The notes beneath the pieces are model-generated. The model was not told where the DNA came from. It did not search any database and saw nothing but the letters and a program-made list of their open reading frames with translations. A stretch of 64,000 bases of DNA from Cupriavidus campinensis (GTDB lineage Bacteria; Pseudomonadota; Gammaproteobacteria; Burkholderiales; Burkholderiaceae): contig NZ_CAJPVH010000015.1 in the NCBI RefSeq assembly GCF_905397395.1, forward strand, positions 42,786-106,785. Direction: 5' to 3'. A program made the translations under genes and the position numbers. Below, in pieces: positions 9,300-18,250 of the stretch (positions are counted from its first letter, which is position 1; the number at the start of each line of letters is the position of its first letter).

Positions 9300-10115
9300 A
9301 TGCAACATCCCTTCTCCATGCGTGGTGTTTTCGCAACATTGATGCTCGGTGCCGTGGCGGCGGTGGCCGGCTGCGCCACCGGCCCGGCACCCGACCAGGC
9401 ATCGGCCAACGCCAGCCTCAACGAAACCCGCGCCGGCGGTCCGAGCCGCTGGGAATTGATCCGCTGGCAGAACGCCGATGGCACCGTCCGTGACATTCCG
9501 CATGGCGACAACGGCCAGCCGGTCATCTTCGAATTCAATGACGGCATCGACGCCTCGCAAGGCACGGTGAGCGGCACCAGCGGCTGCAACCGCTTCACCG
9601 GCGGGTATGGCAAGACCAGCTCCGGCATCCGCTTCGACCGCATCGCCGGCACCCGGATGGCCTGCACGGGCATGCGGATGGAGGTGGAGGGCGCGCTGTT
9701 GAAGGCGATGCAATCGCCATTCACGACGGTCGGCACGCAGCCATCCGCCGGCGCCACGGGGCGCCAGATCATCTGGAAGACCGCCGACGGCGATCTGCTG
9801 CAATTTGTTGAACGAGAAGGCGTGGGCCGGCGCGGCGCCAAGGCGGACGCCGCAGCGGGGCACGAGAAGATCGTCTATATCGACTCCCAGCGCGTGGAGT
9901 GCTCGGGCGCGGGCCGCATGCAGTGCTACCGCTGGCGCGAATCGCCCGATGCCCCGTGGCAACTCTGGTACGGGCCAATCGAGGGCCTGGACTTCGAATC
10001 CGGCGTGAGCTACAAGCTGCGTGTGCGCGAGTACCAGGTGCCGAATCCGCCCGCCGATGCCTCGGCCATCCGCTGGCAGCTGTTGAGCGTGGAGGAGCGC
10101 AAGCGCGGGGGTTGA
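9300..10115 (+). CDS. META and DUF4377 domain lipoprotein
   Basis: A 271-residue putative lipoprotein. The signal peptide ends in the lipobox AVAGC with the lipidated Cys near residue 24. Residues about 50-170 form a META (HslJ-like) domain, with GTVSGTSGCNRFTGGY and the RIAGTRMACTG motif. The C-terminal part, KIVYIDSQRVECSG onward and ending in NPPADASAIRWQLLSVEE, matches DUF4377. Such pairs are seen in betaproteobacterial envelope proteins of unknown function. ATG 9300 has AGGAG eight or nine bases upstream. It sits between waaA and waaL, suggesting an envelope role, but nothing ties it directly to lipopolysaccharide. Confidence 0.82.
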   Translation: MQHPFSMRGVFATLMLGAVAAVAGCATGPAPDQASANASLNETRAGGPSRWELIRWQNADGTVRDIPHGDNGQPVIFEFNDGIDASQGTVSGTSGCNRFTGGYGKTSSGIRFDRIAGTRMACTGMRMEVEGALLKAMQSPFTTVGTQPSAGATGRQIIWKTADGDLLQFVEREGVGRRGAKADAAAGHEKIVYIDSQRVECSGAGRMQCYRWRESPDAPWQLWYGPIEGLDFESGVSYKLRVREYQVPNPPADASAIRWQLLSVEERKRGG

Positions 10116-10192
10116 CCTGGTCGATCGTTTAGAATGCCGGGCTATCTCTAGCGCACGGACGCCGGCCGTATTGCCGTCTCAAACAAGCTGAT

Positions 10193-11506
10193 ATGTCTTT
10201 CCCCAAACATTGGGTGTCCTCCCTGGCGGACCTCCTGGTATTCGTGTTTCCGGTGTTGATCCTGTGTGTACCGCGCGGAGCCGGGGTATTTCTGGCCGGG
10301 GTTGGCGTGCTGGCCTTGCTGGGATGGGATGAGATGGGGCGCGCGTGGCGGCAACACGTCACAATTTTGCGGCCGTTGGCGATGTCAGTGCTCGCCTTCA
10401 TCGGCGTCTATGTGGTGTCGAAGTTTCTCCACAACACGCCGTGGGATGTGATCGACAATCCCTCCCGCACCCTGCTTTCCGTCCTTGCCTGCTGGGTGAT
10501 CTTCCGCGCCGCGCCGAATCCGGCCCTGCTGTGGCGGGGCATCACCATCGGCCTGTTCCTTGCCCTGCTGATCGTCGCTTACCAGAAAATCCAGCTGGAT
10601 CTGGACCGGCCCTCGGCCTGGACCCAGGCCATCGCCTTCGCCAACATGGTGGCGGCGCTGGCCCTGGTGGGGTTCGCGCGGCCCGGGGACTCCCGCCGTG
10701 ACCATGCCGAGGCATGGTTCAACGTGCTCTGCGCGCTCCCCATCCTGGTCATGAACGGCACCCGGGGCGCGATGATCGGCATGCTGGTTACGCTCTTCCC
10801 GCTGCTGCTGGTCCGCTATCGTCGCTTCAGCGCGCGGATGTTCATGTTCGCGCTGGGCGGCGTTGCCGCGCTGCTCATCGGCCTGTACCAGATTCCGGGC
10901 AGCCCGGTGGCAAAACGGGTGGATCTGGCGGTCAAGGAGGTGCAGCAGTTCCAGCATGGCAATGTGGAGTCGTCGGTCGGCGCGCGGCTGATGATGTGGA
11001 AGGTTGGGATGCAGTACTTTGTCGAGCACCCGTGGGCGGGCGCCGGCGTGGGGCAGTTTGCGCGGATTCTGCGCGCGGACCCGTATTGCGAGCAGCGGCG
11101 GGAGTCGGACGCGTGCCGACTGGAGCACGCCCACAATGATCTGGTCGAGGCGGCGGCCACTACCGGTATCCCCGGCCTGCTGGCCACGCTGACCCTGTTC
11201 CTGGTCCCCGCCGGCCTGTTCTGGCGCGCACTGCGCACCTGCCATGCCGACAACAACTATGCGGGGGTGAGTCTGGGTGGCGCGGGATTGGCGGTCGTGA
11301 TGGCGTCGCTGATCTCAGGCCTGACGCAGGTGACGACCGCCCATCAGGCCAACGTGGTGTTCTACGCCGGCGCCATTGGCATGCTGCTGGGGCTGGCGGG
11401 GCGTGAGGCCTGGGTCACCCGGCTCTCCAATGCGGCCACACCTACCGGCCAGCCCAAGGCCGCCGCTGCACCGGGCGAGTCGCACGCGGTCAGGACCGCG
11501 GCGTAG
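10193..11506 (+). CDS. waaL: O-antigen ligase family protein (WaaL)
   Basis: A 437-residue polytopic membrane protein with about twelve hydrophobic segments and one large periplasmic loop (around residues 240-340) that holds NVESSVGARLMMWKVGMQYF, HPWAGAGVGQF and the conserved His-rich HAHNDLVEAAATTGIPG typical of the Wzy_C/O-antigen ligase domain. It would join undecaprenyl-linked O-antigen to lipid A-core on the periplasmic side. It follows waaC, waaA and the META lipoprotein on the same strand. Its last 17 bases overlap the 3' end of the convergent tolC gene. Confidence 0.85.
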   Translation: MSFPKHWVSSLADLLVFVFPVLILCVPRGAGVFLAGVGVLALLGWDEMGRAWRQHVTILRPLAMSVLAFIGVYVVSKFLHNTPWDVIDNPSRTLLSVLACWVIFRAAPNPALLWRGITIGLFLALLIVAYQKIQLDLDRPSAWTQAIAFANMVAALALVGFARPGDSRRDHAEAWFNVLCALPILVMNGTRGAMIGMLVTLFPLLLVRYRRFSARMFMFALGGVAALLIGLYQIPGSPVAKRVDLAVKEVQQFQHGNVESSVGARLMMWKVGMQYFVEHPWAGAGVGQFARILRADPYCEQRRESDACRLEHAHNDLVEAAATTGIPGLLATLTLFLVPAGLFWRALRTCHADNNYAGVSLGGAGLAVVMASLISGLTQVTTAHQANVVFYAGAIGMLLGLAGREAWVTRLSNAATPTGQPKAAAAPGESHAVRTAA

Positions 11507-12971
11507 CCCCCGGAACCGGGCTTTCGCGCCGGCCCTGCTCGGCGCGCTTGCGGGCCGGGGCGGACGCCGACCCCACCCGCGCCTTCTCCGGCAGCTTGTA
11601 CATCGCCCCCGGCACCGACGTCAGCAGCGTATTGATCTGCACGACGTCTTCCTCGCTCAGCACCGCCGTCGATGCCTTCAGGCGCAGCCCGTTCATGATT
11701 GTGTCGTAGCGGGCCTTGGCCAGGTCGCGGCGGGTCGAGAACAGCTGCGCCTCGGCATTCAGCACATCGATATTGATGCGCACACCCACCTCGTAGCCCA
11801 GCTGGTTCGATTCCACCGCGCTCTGCGCCGAGCGTTCGGCGGCCTCGAGCGCCTTGACCTGCGCCAGCCCGTTGGACACCCCCGAGTATGTCTGCCGCGC
11901 GGTCTGTGCGGCCGTGCGGCGGGCGAATTCGAGGTCGCTGGCGGCCTTGTCGGCCAGCGCCAGCGTCTCGCGCACGCGCGACTGGATCTGTCCGCCGGCG
12001 TAGATCGGAATGCTCAGCTGCACGCCGACCACGCCCGAGTTGTAGCGGCTGCCGACATTGCTGAGCTGGGTGGCCGTGCCTTGCGCGTTGGTATAGCCGT
12101 ACGACGCAACGAGGTCGACGGACGGCAGGTGGCCGGCCCGGGCTTTGTTCGATTCCCGCTGGGCGGTCTCGAGGTTGTAGCCGGCCACGCCTACCTGAAG
12201 GTTGGTCTGCTCCGCCTGCGCGGCCCAGGCGTTCACGTCGGCCGGCATCGGGCCCGGAATGGCCGCCTCGGGGCGCAGCCCCATCAGTTCGTCGACCGGC
12301 TTGCCGGTGATCTGCTGCAACGACGCGCGTGCCACTTCGAGCGCGCTCCGGGCCGAAATCTCGGTGGCCGTGGCCAGGTCGTACCGGGCCTGGGCGTCGT
12401 TGGCATCGGTAATAGTGGCCGTGCCCACCTCGAAATTGCGTTTGGCCTGCTCGAGTTGCTCGCCGATGGCCTTCTTCTGGGCGCCGGCCAGGTACAGGTT
12501 GTCCTGCGCGGCCAGCACGTCGAAATACGCCTGGGAGGCCCGCGTGATCAGGTCGAGCTGCGCCTGCTGGAACGTGACTTCACCGGCCAGCGTGGCCAGT
12601 TCGCCCTGCTTGTACGTCTCCCAGCGATCCCAGCGGAACAGCGGCTGCGTCAGTTGCAGCGCCCAGGTGTTGGCATTGAAGTAGCGCGTGACGTCCACGG
12701 GCGAGCTGTAGTCGGCCATGGTGCGCTGCACGCCCGCCGTGCCGAGCACCTGCGGTAGCAGGCCGGCGCGTGCCTGGGGCAGGCGCTCGCGCGTGGCCAG
12801 CAGTTGTGAGCGGGCGCTCGCGAACTGGGCGTCATTGGCTTGCGCATCGCGGTAGACCTGGAGCAGGTCCGCCCCCGCAGCGGCCGGAACATGCAGCAGG
12901 GCCAGCAGGGACACGGCCAGCGCCAGGGGTTTCCTGGCTGCACCGGGCACGGCGAGAAGCGCGAAACTCAT
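11490..12971 (-). CDS. tolC: TolC family outer membrane efflux protein
   Basis: A 493-residue outer membrane factor. A signal peptide (to about residue 33, LLHVPAAAGA) is followed by two repeats of the OEP fold: DLLQVYRDAQANDAQF starts the first and EQTNLQVGVAGYNLETAQRE the second. It forms a trimeric beta-barrel plus periplasmic alpha-tunnel that works with inner-membrane pumps or type I secretion. The gene is last in a minus-strand group with tetR, a Pcm-like gene and a rhodanese gene; the tetR-tolC order hints at regulation of efflux. Its 3' end overlaps waaL. Confidence 0.9.
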   Translation of the reverse strand: MSFALLAVPGAARKPLALAVSLLALLHVPAAAGADLLQVYRDAQANDAQFASARSQLLATRERLPQARAGLLPQVLGTAGVQRTMADYSSPVDVTRYFNANTWALQLTQPLFRWDRWETYKQGELATLAGEVTFQQAQLDLITRASQAYFDVLAAQDNLYLAGAQKKAIGEQLEQAKRNFEVGTATITDANDAQARYDLATATEISARSALEVARASLQQITGKPVDELMGLRPEAAIPGPMPADVNAWAAQAEQTNLQVGVAGYNLETAQRESNKARAGHLPSVDLVASYGYTNAQGTATQLSNVGSRYNSGVVGVQLSIPIYAGGQIQSRVRETLALADKAASDLEFARRTAAQTARQTYSGVSNGLAQVKALEAAERSAQSAVESNQLGYEVGVRINIDVLNAEAQLFSTRRDLAKARYDTIMNGLRLKASTAVLSEEDVVQINTLLTSVPGAMYKLPEKARVGSASAPARKRAEQGRRESPVPGATPRS

Positions 12972-13101
12972 GACATCTCCAGCTCGGCCAGCGGGCGCGC
13001 GGCCATCGTTCTTGTTGGTCTACGGGTGCTACTGCAGAGGCGAGCGATTTGCGAGGGGCGGCGTGACAGCGGGGTCCGGACAAACGCCCGGACCGCCTCC
13101 C

Positions 13102-13425
13102 TCAATACTGCGGAACGGACGGGTCCACCTGCGTGGACCACGCGTGGATGCCGCCGGTCAGGTTGTAGACGTTGGCGTAGCCCTGGCGCTCGAGGAAGCT
13201 GGCTACCTGCATGCTGCGCGCACCGTGGTGGCAGATGCAGACGATTTGCGCTTCGTCGTCGAGTTCGCCGAGGCGGGCCGGAATCTGGCCCATCGGGATG
13301 TGGGTGATGCCGGGCATCGCGGCGGTGCGGATCTCGAGATCCTCGCGCACATCGAGCAGCACCGGCTTGGCGCGGCCGGCGTCAGCCAGCCATTGCGCGA
13401 GTTCGGGGGCGGTAATGACCTGCAT
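13102..13425 (-). CDS. single-domain rhodanese-like protein
   Basis: A 107-residue rhodanese domain with no signal peptide. The active-site loop is CHHGARS, with the sulfur-accepting Cys at residue 65, as in GlpE-like sulfurtransferases; LLDVREDLEI and YNLTGGIHAW are the flanking conserved motifs. It can carry a persulfide for thiol or cyanide chemistry in the cytoplasm, but the true donor and acceptor are not known. It lies 16 bases downstream of the Pcm-like gene and upstream of tolC, probably in one transcript. Confidence 0.9.
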   Translation of the reverse strand: MQVITAPELAQWLADAGRAKPVLLDVREDLEIRTAAMPGITHIPMGQIPARLGELDDEAQIVCICHHGARSMQVASFLERQGYANVYNLTGGIHAWSTQVDPSVPQY

Positions 13426-13441
13426 GGTGGCTCCCGGCGGC

Positions 13442-14095
13442 TCAGAACTGGAAGCGCGACGGCTGGGCGGCGCCTTGCAGCGGCTTGACCAGCGTCTCGA
13501 ACAGGTTCACCGACTGGTAGCCGGCTTCCGAGGTGCGGGTGATGATGCGCGCTTCCATCACCGGCGCGGTGCCGACGATGACCGCGATGCGGCCGCCCAC
13601 CTTGACCTGCGACAGCAGCGACTGCGGAATCTCCGGCACCGAGCCCGACACGCAGATCACATCGTACGGTGCGGCGACAGCCCAGCCCTCGGCGCCATTG
13701 CCTTCGGCCACTTCGGCGTTGCTCACGCCGGCGGCGGCCAGGTTCTGGCGGGCCAGTTCGGCCAGTTCGGGCACGATTTCCACGGTCAGCACATGGCGGG
13801 CGCGGTTGGCCAGCAGGGCGGCCATGTAGCCGGAGCCGGCGCCGATTTCCAGAACATTCTCATGCTTGCGCACGTTCAGGTCCTGCAGCAGGCGGGCTTC
13901 CACGCGCGGGGCCAGCATGTTCTGACCGGCCGGCAGTGGGATCTCCATGTCGACGAAAGCCAGCGCGGCGTATGCCTGCGGCACGAACTGCTCGCGCTTG
14001 ACCACGGCCAGCAGGTCCAGGATTTCCTGGTCCAGCACGTCCCACGGACGAATTTGCTGTTCGATCATGTTGAAGCGGGCTTTTTCGAGATCCAT
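13442..14095 (-). CDS. protein-L-isoaspartate O-methyltransferase family protein (Pcm-like)
   Basis: A 217-residue class I SAM-dependent methyltransferase. Motif I is VLEIGAGSGY (residues 81-90). The N-terminal region, MDLEKARFNMIEQQIRPWDVLD, resembles Pcm, which repairs isoaspartyl residues. The loop that reads GQTIS in characterised Pcm enzymes is GQNML here, so repair activity is not certain. ATG 14095 is chosen because the conserved N-terminus starts there and a purine-rich site precedes it; the reading frame is open further upstream without similarity. In Burkholderiales this gene often precedes rhodanese and tolC, as here. Confidence 0.82.
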   Translation of the reverse strand: MDLEKARFNMIEQQIRPWDVLDQEILDLLAVVKREQFVPQAYAALAFVDMEIPLPAGQNMLAPRVEARLLQDLNVRKHENVLEIGAGSGYMAALLANRARHVLTVEIVPELAELARQNLAAAGVSNAEVAEGNGAEGWAVAAPYDVICVSGSVPEIPQSLLSQVKVGGRIAVIVGTAPVMEARIITRTSEAGYQSVNLFETLVKPLQGAAQPSRFQF

Positions 14096-14231
14096 CTTGC
14101 CTTTTCCTTCCAATTCCAGTGCTTGCGGAGAGCCCGCCATTTTACCCCTGCGGACTGCCGCAGGATGTTTACAGATTATTGGCAACGACTTGCACGGGGC
14201 CAGTTGTTGCGCGTTGGCACAGCGCCGGCGC

Positions 14232-14990
14232 TCAGCCGTCCTCGCCGCCCGCCGGCTCGGCCGCCTGGGCGGCCAGCATTTCGTCCCGGATCTGCTCCCA
14301 GACCCAGGGGCCGGACTTCGCCGGCAGCGGCGTGTCCCGGGCCGGGCCCGTGGTCAGGCCGAACAGCAGCATCTGGATCAACTGGTCCACGAACGCCACC
14401 GGATCGATCTCGTGCACCGCCACCTGGCTGAACGCGCGCTGCCACAGCATCAGGAAGACCAGCGGGGCGCAGATCAGCGTGGTGGTGGGGTTTGCCGGCG
14501 TCTCGCGGAACTCGCCGCGCGCCACGCCACGGGCCAGCACACGGGCGAACAGCTCGTCCCCGGGGCCCATCACCTCGTCCTGGTAGAACTGGGCGATGTC
14601 CGGGAAATTGCCCGATTCAGCCATGATCAGCTTGGTCAGCCCGGCGGCGCGCGTGGCGCCGATCAGGCCCCACCAGCCCAGCAGCAACTCGCGCAGCAGT
14701 TCGGGCGTGGACCCCTCGTAGGTCTCGACCAGATCGCCCCCCCGGGCCAGCGCCGGCACCATGTTCTCGCGCACGACGGTCTTGAACAGCTCTTCCTTGT
14801 TCGCGAAATACAGGTAAACAGTGCCTTTCGAGACACCTGCTGCGGCGGCAACGTCCTCGAGCCGGGTCGCGGCGTAGCCGCGCTCCACGAACAATTCCAG
14901 CGCGGCCGCCACCAGTTCCTGCGGGCGGGCGGCCTTGCGCCGGTGCCACCGGCGCGCGTCGGGATCTTTCTTGGGCGAGAGTTCGGTCAC
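14232..14990 (-). CDS. TetR family transcriptional regulator
   Basis: About 252 residues. The N-terminal helix-turn-helix is TRLEDVAAAAGVSKGTVYLY preceded by AALELFVERGYAA, textbook TetR; the C-terminal ligand domain is larger than average and has no recognised ligand. GTG 14990 gives a normal TetR N-terminus (TELSPKKDPDARRWHRRK); an in-frame ATG at 15038 would add 16 residues of unlikely composition. It is the first gene of the group leading to tolC and may repress it and itself; an inverted repeat upstream is a possible operator. Confidence 0.85.
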   Translation of the reverse strand: MTELSPKKDPDARRWHRRKAARPQELVAAALELFVERGYAATRLEDVAAAAGVSKGTVYLYFANKEELFKTVVRENMVPALARGGDLVETYEGSTPELLRELLLGWWGLIGATRAAGLTKLIMAESGNFPDIAQFYQDEVMGPGDELFARVLARGVARGEFRETPANPTTTLICAPLVFLMLWQRAFSQVAVHEIDPVAFVDQLIQMLLFGLTTGPARDTPLPAKSGPWVWEQIRDEMLAAQAAEPAGGEDG

Positions 14991-15080
14991 AGGGCAGGGA
15001 ACGCGAGGCGGCCGGCGCGCGTCCGCGTGGCACCGCATCGAAATTAAATAACTTGTGGGTCAGTAATGTAGAGGAGCGGT

Positions 15081-15094
15081 CTTGAGCGGTCAAG
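15081..15094. promoter_or_regulatory. inverted repeat, possible TetR operator
   Basis: CTTGA-GCGG-TCAAG, a 5-bp inverted repeat with a 4-base spacer, in the divergent gap between the tetR gene and the small cysteine-cluster gene. TetR-type repressors often bind such sites upstream of their own gene. The arms are short and only the position supports it. Confidence 0.25.
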
Positions 15095-15235
15095 CCAGCG
15101 CCATTCCGCATTGTGACGCATCCGGCGCAGGTTGCGCTTTGTTGCAGGTTCGACGGGGCCTCTCAGGCAGAATGACGCCTTTCGCGTGCCTTTTCCGATG
15201 TCTTGCATGACGACATTTGCGCCAGAACCTTGAGC

Positions 15236-15523
15236 ATGGCCTGCCAGTCTGAACTTTCCTGCCGCGATGGTTGCGGCGCCTGCTGCATCGCGCCGTCCAT
15301 TACCTCGCCTTTGCCGGGCATGCCGCACGGCAAGCCGGCGGGGCAGCCCTGCGCCCAGTTGCTACCCGACATGCGCTGCGCGGTGTTCGGCCAGCCCGGG
15401 CGGCCCGCGTTCTGCGGCGGGCTGCGTCCTTCGGCTGAGATGTGTGGCAACTCCCGCGACGCGGCGCTGCACTGGCTGACCCGGCTTGAGGTGCTGACCG
15501 CGCCATCCACCGTTGCGGCCTGA
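15236..15523 (+). CDS. YkgJ family cysteine cluster protein
   Basis: A 95-residue protein with the CxxCGACC-type metal-binding signature near the N-terminus (CRDGCGACC, Cys9, Cys13, Cys16, Cys17) plus Cys at CAQL, RCAV, FCGG and MCGN. This is the zinc- or iron-binding family represented by YkgJ; its biochemical role is not known. ATG 15236 matches the family start; an upstream in-frame ATG at 15203 would add 11 residues. It is 39 bases upstream of the next gene and probably shares its transcript. Confidence 0.78.
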   Translation: MACQSELSCRDGCGACCIAPSITSPLPGMPHGKPAGQPCAQLLPDMRCAVFGQPGRPAFCGGLRPSAEMCGNSRDAALHWLTRLEVLTAPSTVAA

Positions 15524-15562
15524 TCGGCATCAGGCCGCAGCCCGTCTTTTGGAGGTTCTACG

Positions 15563-16132
15563 ATGATCGCGATGACACGCCGGCGCTGGCTGGCGGCCGC
15601 AGGCATCGCCACGGCCGCTGCCGCCACCGCATGGCTGGCGGCTTGCGGTGGGTTCATGAACGAATACACGTTCTCGCAAAGCCAGCTCCAGTCGGCGCTC
15701 GAGCGCAAGTTCCCGTTCAACAAGCGCTATATGGAGTTGTTCGATATCCAGCTCGCCAACCCGCAGTTGGCGCTCGACCCCGCGCGCAACCGCGTGACCG
15801 TGCAGTTCGACGCCACCATCGACAACCGGCTCTTCTTCCGCCAGCCGCTGACTGGCCGTTTCGCGCTGGACAGCGCGCTGCGCTACGACCCGCCCTCGCA
15901 CTCGCTGGTGCTGCAAGACCCCGAGGTGCGCCAGTTCGACGTGCAGGGCATGCCGGCACAGTTCTCGCGTCAACTCAATGCGCTGGGCGGTATCCTGTCC
16001 GAGCAGCTGTTGCAGGGCTATCCGCTGTATACCTTCAAGCCGGAGCAGTTGCGGCTGGCTGGCGCGCCGGCGGAGCCCGGTACAATCACGGTCCTGCCGG
16101 ACGGCATCAACGTCAAGATCAATCGTCCGTAA
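15563..16132 (+). CDS. DUF1439 domain lipoprotein (YceB-like)
   Basis: A 189-residue protein starting MIAMTRRRWLAAAGIATAAA and continuing to a lipobox-like WLAAC (Cys near residue 28), so probably a lipoprotein; the RRRW stretch also recalls a twin-arginine signal. The mature part, from NEYTFSQSQLQSALERKFPF to TVLPDGINVKINRP, matches DUF1439, the family of E. coli YceB, which may bind lipid in the periplasm. GGAGG seven bases upstream supports ATG 15563. It is followed by uppP, 81 bases downstream, another envelope gene. Confidence 0.85.
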   Translation: MIAMTRRRWLAAAGIATAAAATAWLAACGGFMNEYTFSQSQLQSALERKFPFNKRYMELFDIQLANPQLALDPARNRVTVQFDATIDNRLFFRQPLTGRFALDSALRYDPPSHSLVLQDPEVRQFDVQGMPAQFSRQLNALGGILSEQLLQGYPLYTFKPEQLRLAGAPAEPGTITVLPDGINVKINRP

Positions 16133-16213
16133 ACACGGTTTTCCAATAATAATGCCGAGGGTTCGCGTGTTACCGCGCGGACCGGACCGCGCCTGACCCT
16201 CTCCTGAATCCGC

Positions 16214-17095
16214 ATGGATATCGCACTTGCCCTGAAAGCCGTGATCCTCGGCATCGTCGAAGGACTGACCGAGTTTCTGCCCATCTCCAGTACCGGCCAC
16301 CTGATCCTTGCCGGCCAGTTACTCGATTTCAACGACGAGAAGGGCAAGATCTTCGAAATCGTGATTCAGTTCGGTGCGATTCTGGCGGTGTGCTGGGAAT
16401 TCCGGCGCAGGATTGGTGCGGTCGTCAGTGGTCTCGGGTCCGATCCGAAAGCCCAGCGCTTCGCCATTAACGTTATTGTGGCCAGCGTGCCGGCCATTGT
16501 GCTGGCCTTTGTCTTCGGCAAGTGGATCAAGGCCCATCTGTTCAATCCGATGAGCGTGGCCATGGCGTTTATCGTCGGCGGCGTGGTGATTCTGCTCGCC
16601 GAATGGCGCGATGCGCGCCGGGGCACGGTTTCGCATCCGCAGGGCAATGCGCTGCTGGAGGCGGCCAAGGCCGGGGCGCCGCGCATCGAATCGGTGGATG
16701 ACCTGAACTGGCGCGACGCGCTGAAGGTTGGCCTGGCGCAATGCTGCGCGCTGGTGCCCGGCACGTCCCGCTCCGGCGCCACGATTATCGGCGGCATGCT
16801 GTTTGGCCTGTCGCGTCAGGTGGCGACCGAATTCTCGTTCTTCCTGGCCATTCCGGTGATTTTCGGCGCGACCGTCTACGAGCTGTACAAGGCGCGCGCG
16901 CTGCTCTCCGCCGACGACCTCGGTATTTTCGGCATCGGCTTTGTCTTCGCGTTCCTGTCGGCGTTCCTGTGCGTGCGCTGGCTATTGCGCTTCGTCGCCA
17001 CGCACGATTTCAAGCCGTTTGCGTGGTACCGGATTGCCTTCGGGATTATCGTGCTGGCCACGGCGTGGACCGGGATGGTGTCCTGGCACGCTTGA
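16214..17095 (+). CDS. uppP: undecaprenyl-diphosphatase
   Basis: A 293-residue integral membrane enzyme (BacA/UppP family). Two signature motifs are intact: [16 protein letters not shown] near the N-terminus and [13 protein letters not shown] in the middle. It dephosphorylates undecaprenyl diphosphate on the periplasmic side, returning the carrier lipid needed for peptidoglycan, O-antigen and the exopolysaccharide made by the genes at the start of the window, and gives low-level bacitracin resistance. It is slightly longer than the E. coli enzyme (273) because of a cytoplasmic loop around residues 130-165. Confidence 0.95.
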   Translation: MDIALALKAVILGIVEGLTEFLPISSTGHLILAGQLLDFNDEKGKIFEIVIQFGAILAVCWEFRRRIGAVVSGLGSDPKAQRFAINVIVASVPAIVLAFVFGKWIKAHLFNPMSVAMAFIVGGVVILLAEWRDARRGTVSHPQGNALLEAAKAGAPRIESVDDLNWRDALKVGLAQCCALVPGTSRSGATIIGGMLFGLSRQVATEFSFFLAIPVIFGATVYELYKARALLSADDLGIFGIGFVFAFLSAFLCVRWLLRFVATHDFKPFAWYRIAFGIIVLATAWTGMVSWHA

Positions 17096-17119
17096 GGGTA
17101 GCGCGCCGAGTGAGGCGAT

Positions 17120-17148
17120 AAAAAAAGCGTGGCTGTTATCGGCCACGC
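17120..17148. terminator. rho-independent terminator between uppP and trmB
   Basis: Stem GCGTGGC / GCCACGC (17127-17133 and 17142-17148) with an 8-base loop. An A-run lies directly before it on the plus strand, giving a U-run for minus-strand transcripts, so it best terminates trmB; uppP may use it too, though only a weak T-rich tail follows on the plus strand. Confidence 0.75.
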
Positions 17149-17177
17149 CTTTCCTGTTTCTGCCGGTACCTCGGCGA

Positions 17178-17945
17178 TCAACGCTTGCGGAACACCACGT
17201 CCCAGACGCCGTGTCCGAGCCGGACGCCGCGTTTCTCGAATTTTGTCACGGGACGGTAATCCGGCCGCTCGGCAAAACCGCCCTCCGCCTGCGAGGTATT
17301 TTCCAGCGCCGGTTCGCCCGACAGCACTTCCACCATCTGGTAGGCATATTCCTCCCAGTCCGTAGCGCAGTGGAGATAACCACCGGGCTTCAGGCGGCTC
17401 GCCAGCAGCTTGACCAGCGGTGGCTGCACCAGCCGCCGCTTGTTGTGTTTCTTCTTGTGCCACGGATCGGGGAAGAAGATATGCACGCCATCGAGACAAT
17501 TCTCAGTCAGCATGTGCGCGATGACCTCGACGGCATCGTGCTGCATGATGCGAACATTCTCAATGCCACGCTCACCGGCCAGCTTCAGCAGGGCGCCAAC
17601 GCCGGGCTCGTGCACCTCGCAGCCCAGGAAGTTGTCCTGCGGACGTAGTTGGGCGATATGCGCCGTGGTCTCGCCCATGCCAAAGCCGATCTCCAGGATG
17701 GCCGGGCCCGGGCGGCCGAAGGTGGCCGTCCAGTCGAGCGGGGTGGGCGCATAGGGCACGATGAAGCGCGGGCCAAGGTCGTCGATGGCGCGCTGCTGCC
17801 CGGTCGAGGTGCGCCCGGCGCGCCGCACGAACGAGCGGATGCGGCGCGGATGCGCAACGTCTTCGCCGGGCTGGCGAGGGGCGTCTGACGCGGCCTCGGC
17901 GTCGTCTGCCGGCTTCGGTTCGGTACTGGCGTCTTGGGGGAGCAT
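17178..17945 (-). CDS. trmB: tRNA (guanine-N7-)-methyltransferase
   Basis: A 255-residue SAM-dependent enzyme that makes m7G46 in tRNA variable loops. SAM motif EIGFGMGE and the diagnostic [18 protein letters not shown] are intact, as is the C-terminal [16 protein letters not shown]. The N-terminal 45 residues are acidic and low in complexity, as in other Burkholderiaceae copies. It lies immediately downstream of a tRNA-Gly gene on the same strand, with 75 bases between the tRNA and its ATG. Confidence 0.95.
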   Translation of the reverse strand: MLPQDASTEPKPADDAEAASDAPRQPGEDVAHPRRIRSFVRRAGRTSTGQQRAIDDLGPRFIVPYAPTPLDWTATFGRPGPAILEIGFGMGETTAHIAQLRPQDNFLGCEVHEPGVGALLKLAGERGIENVRIMQHDAVEVIAHMLTENCLDGVHIFFPDPWHKKKHNKRRLVQPPLVKLLASRLKPGGYLHCATDWEEYAYQMVEVLSGEPALENTSQAEGGFAERPDYRPVTKFEKRGVRLGHGVWDVVFRKR

Positions 17946-18020
17946 GGCAACAAAAAGCCGCCGGGCGGAGTGCCGATCGGGGGATCGACCGGTGCCAGAG
18001 GCGGCTTGTTCAATCAGAGG

Positions 18021-18095
18021 TGGAGCGGGCGATGGGAATCGAACCCACGTCTTTAGCTTGGGAAGCTAAGGTAATGGCCATTATACGACGCCCGC
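18021..18095 (-). tRNA. tRNA-Gly (anticodon CCC)
   Basis: A full cloverleaf: acceptor stem GCGGGCG / CGCCCGC, D-arm with AATGG, anticodon stem TTAGC / GCTAA enclosing loop TTCCCAA (anticodon CCC, reading GGG), T-loop GGTTCGATTCC. Discriminator base T and an encoded CCA tail (18021-18023) follow, as expected for bacterial glycine tRNA. Confidence 0.95.
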
Positions 18096-18105
18096 AAGAA
18101 GCGCG

Positions 18106-18135
18106 ATTCTACGCGGGAAGGGCGGACGAGCGCAA
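18106..18135 (-). promoter_or_regulatory. sigma-70 promoter for tRNA-Gly
   Basis: On the minus strand TTGCGC (18135-18130) is followed after 18 bases by TAGAAT (18111-18106), with the tRNA beginning 11 bases further on. Both hexamers are close to consensus and the distance suits a stable-RNA promoter. Confidence 0.55.
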
Positions 18136-18250
18136 GCTGCCAGGGTGATGGCGAGATCACTGCAACAGAACTCGCACTATTCCGAGGCGGCTGCGCACGG
18201 AGCGCGAAGCGGGCGCAAAATAGCCGTCACCACAAGCCTCCACATCCGCC

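Noticed and set aside
10112..10136. TTGACC and TAGAAT upstream of waaL as a promoter
   Set aside because: The spacing is only about 12 bases, too short for a sigma-70 promoter.
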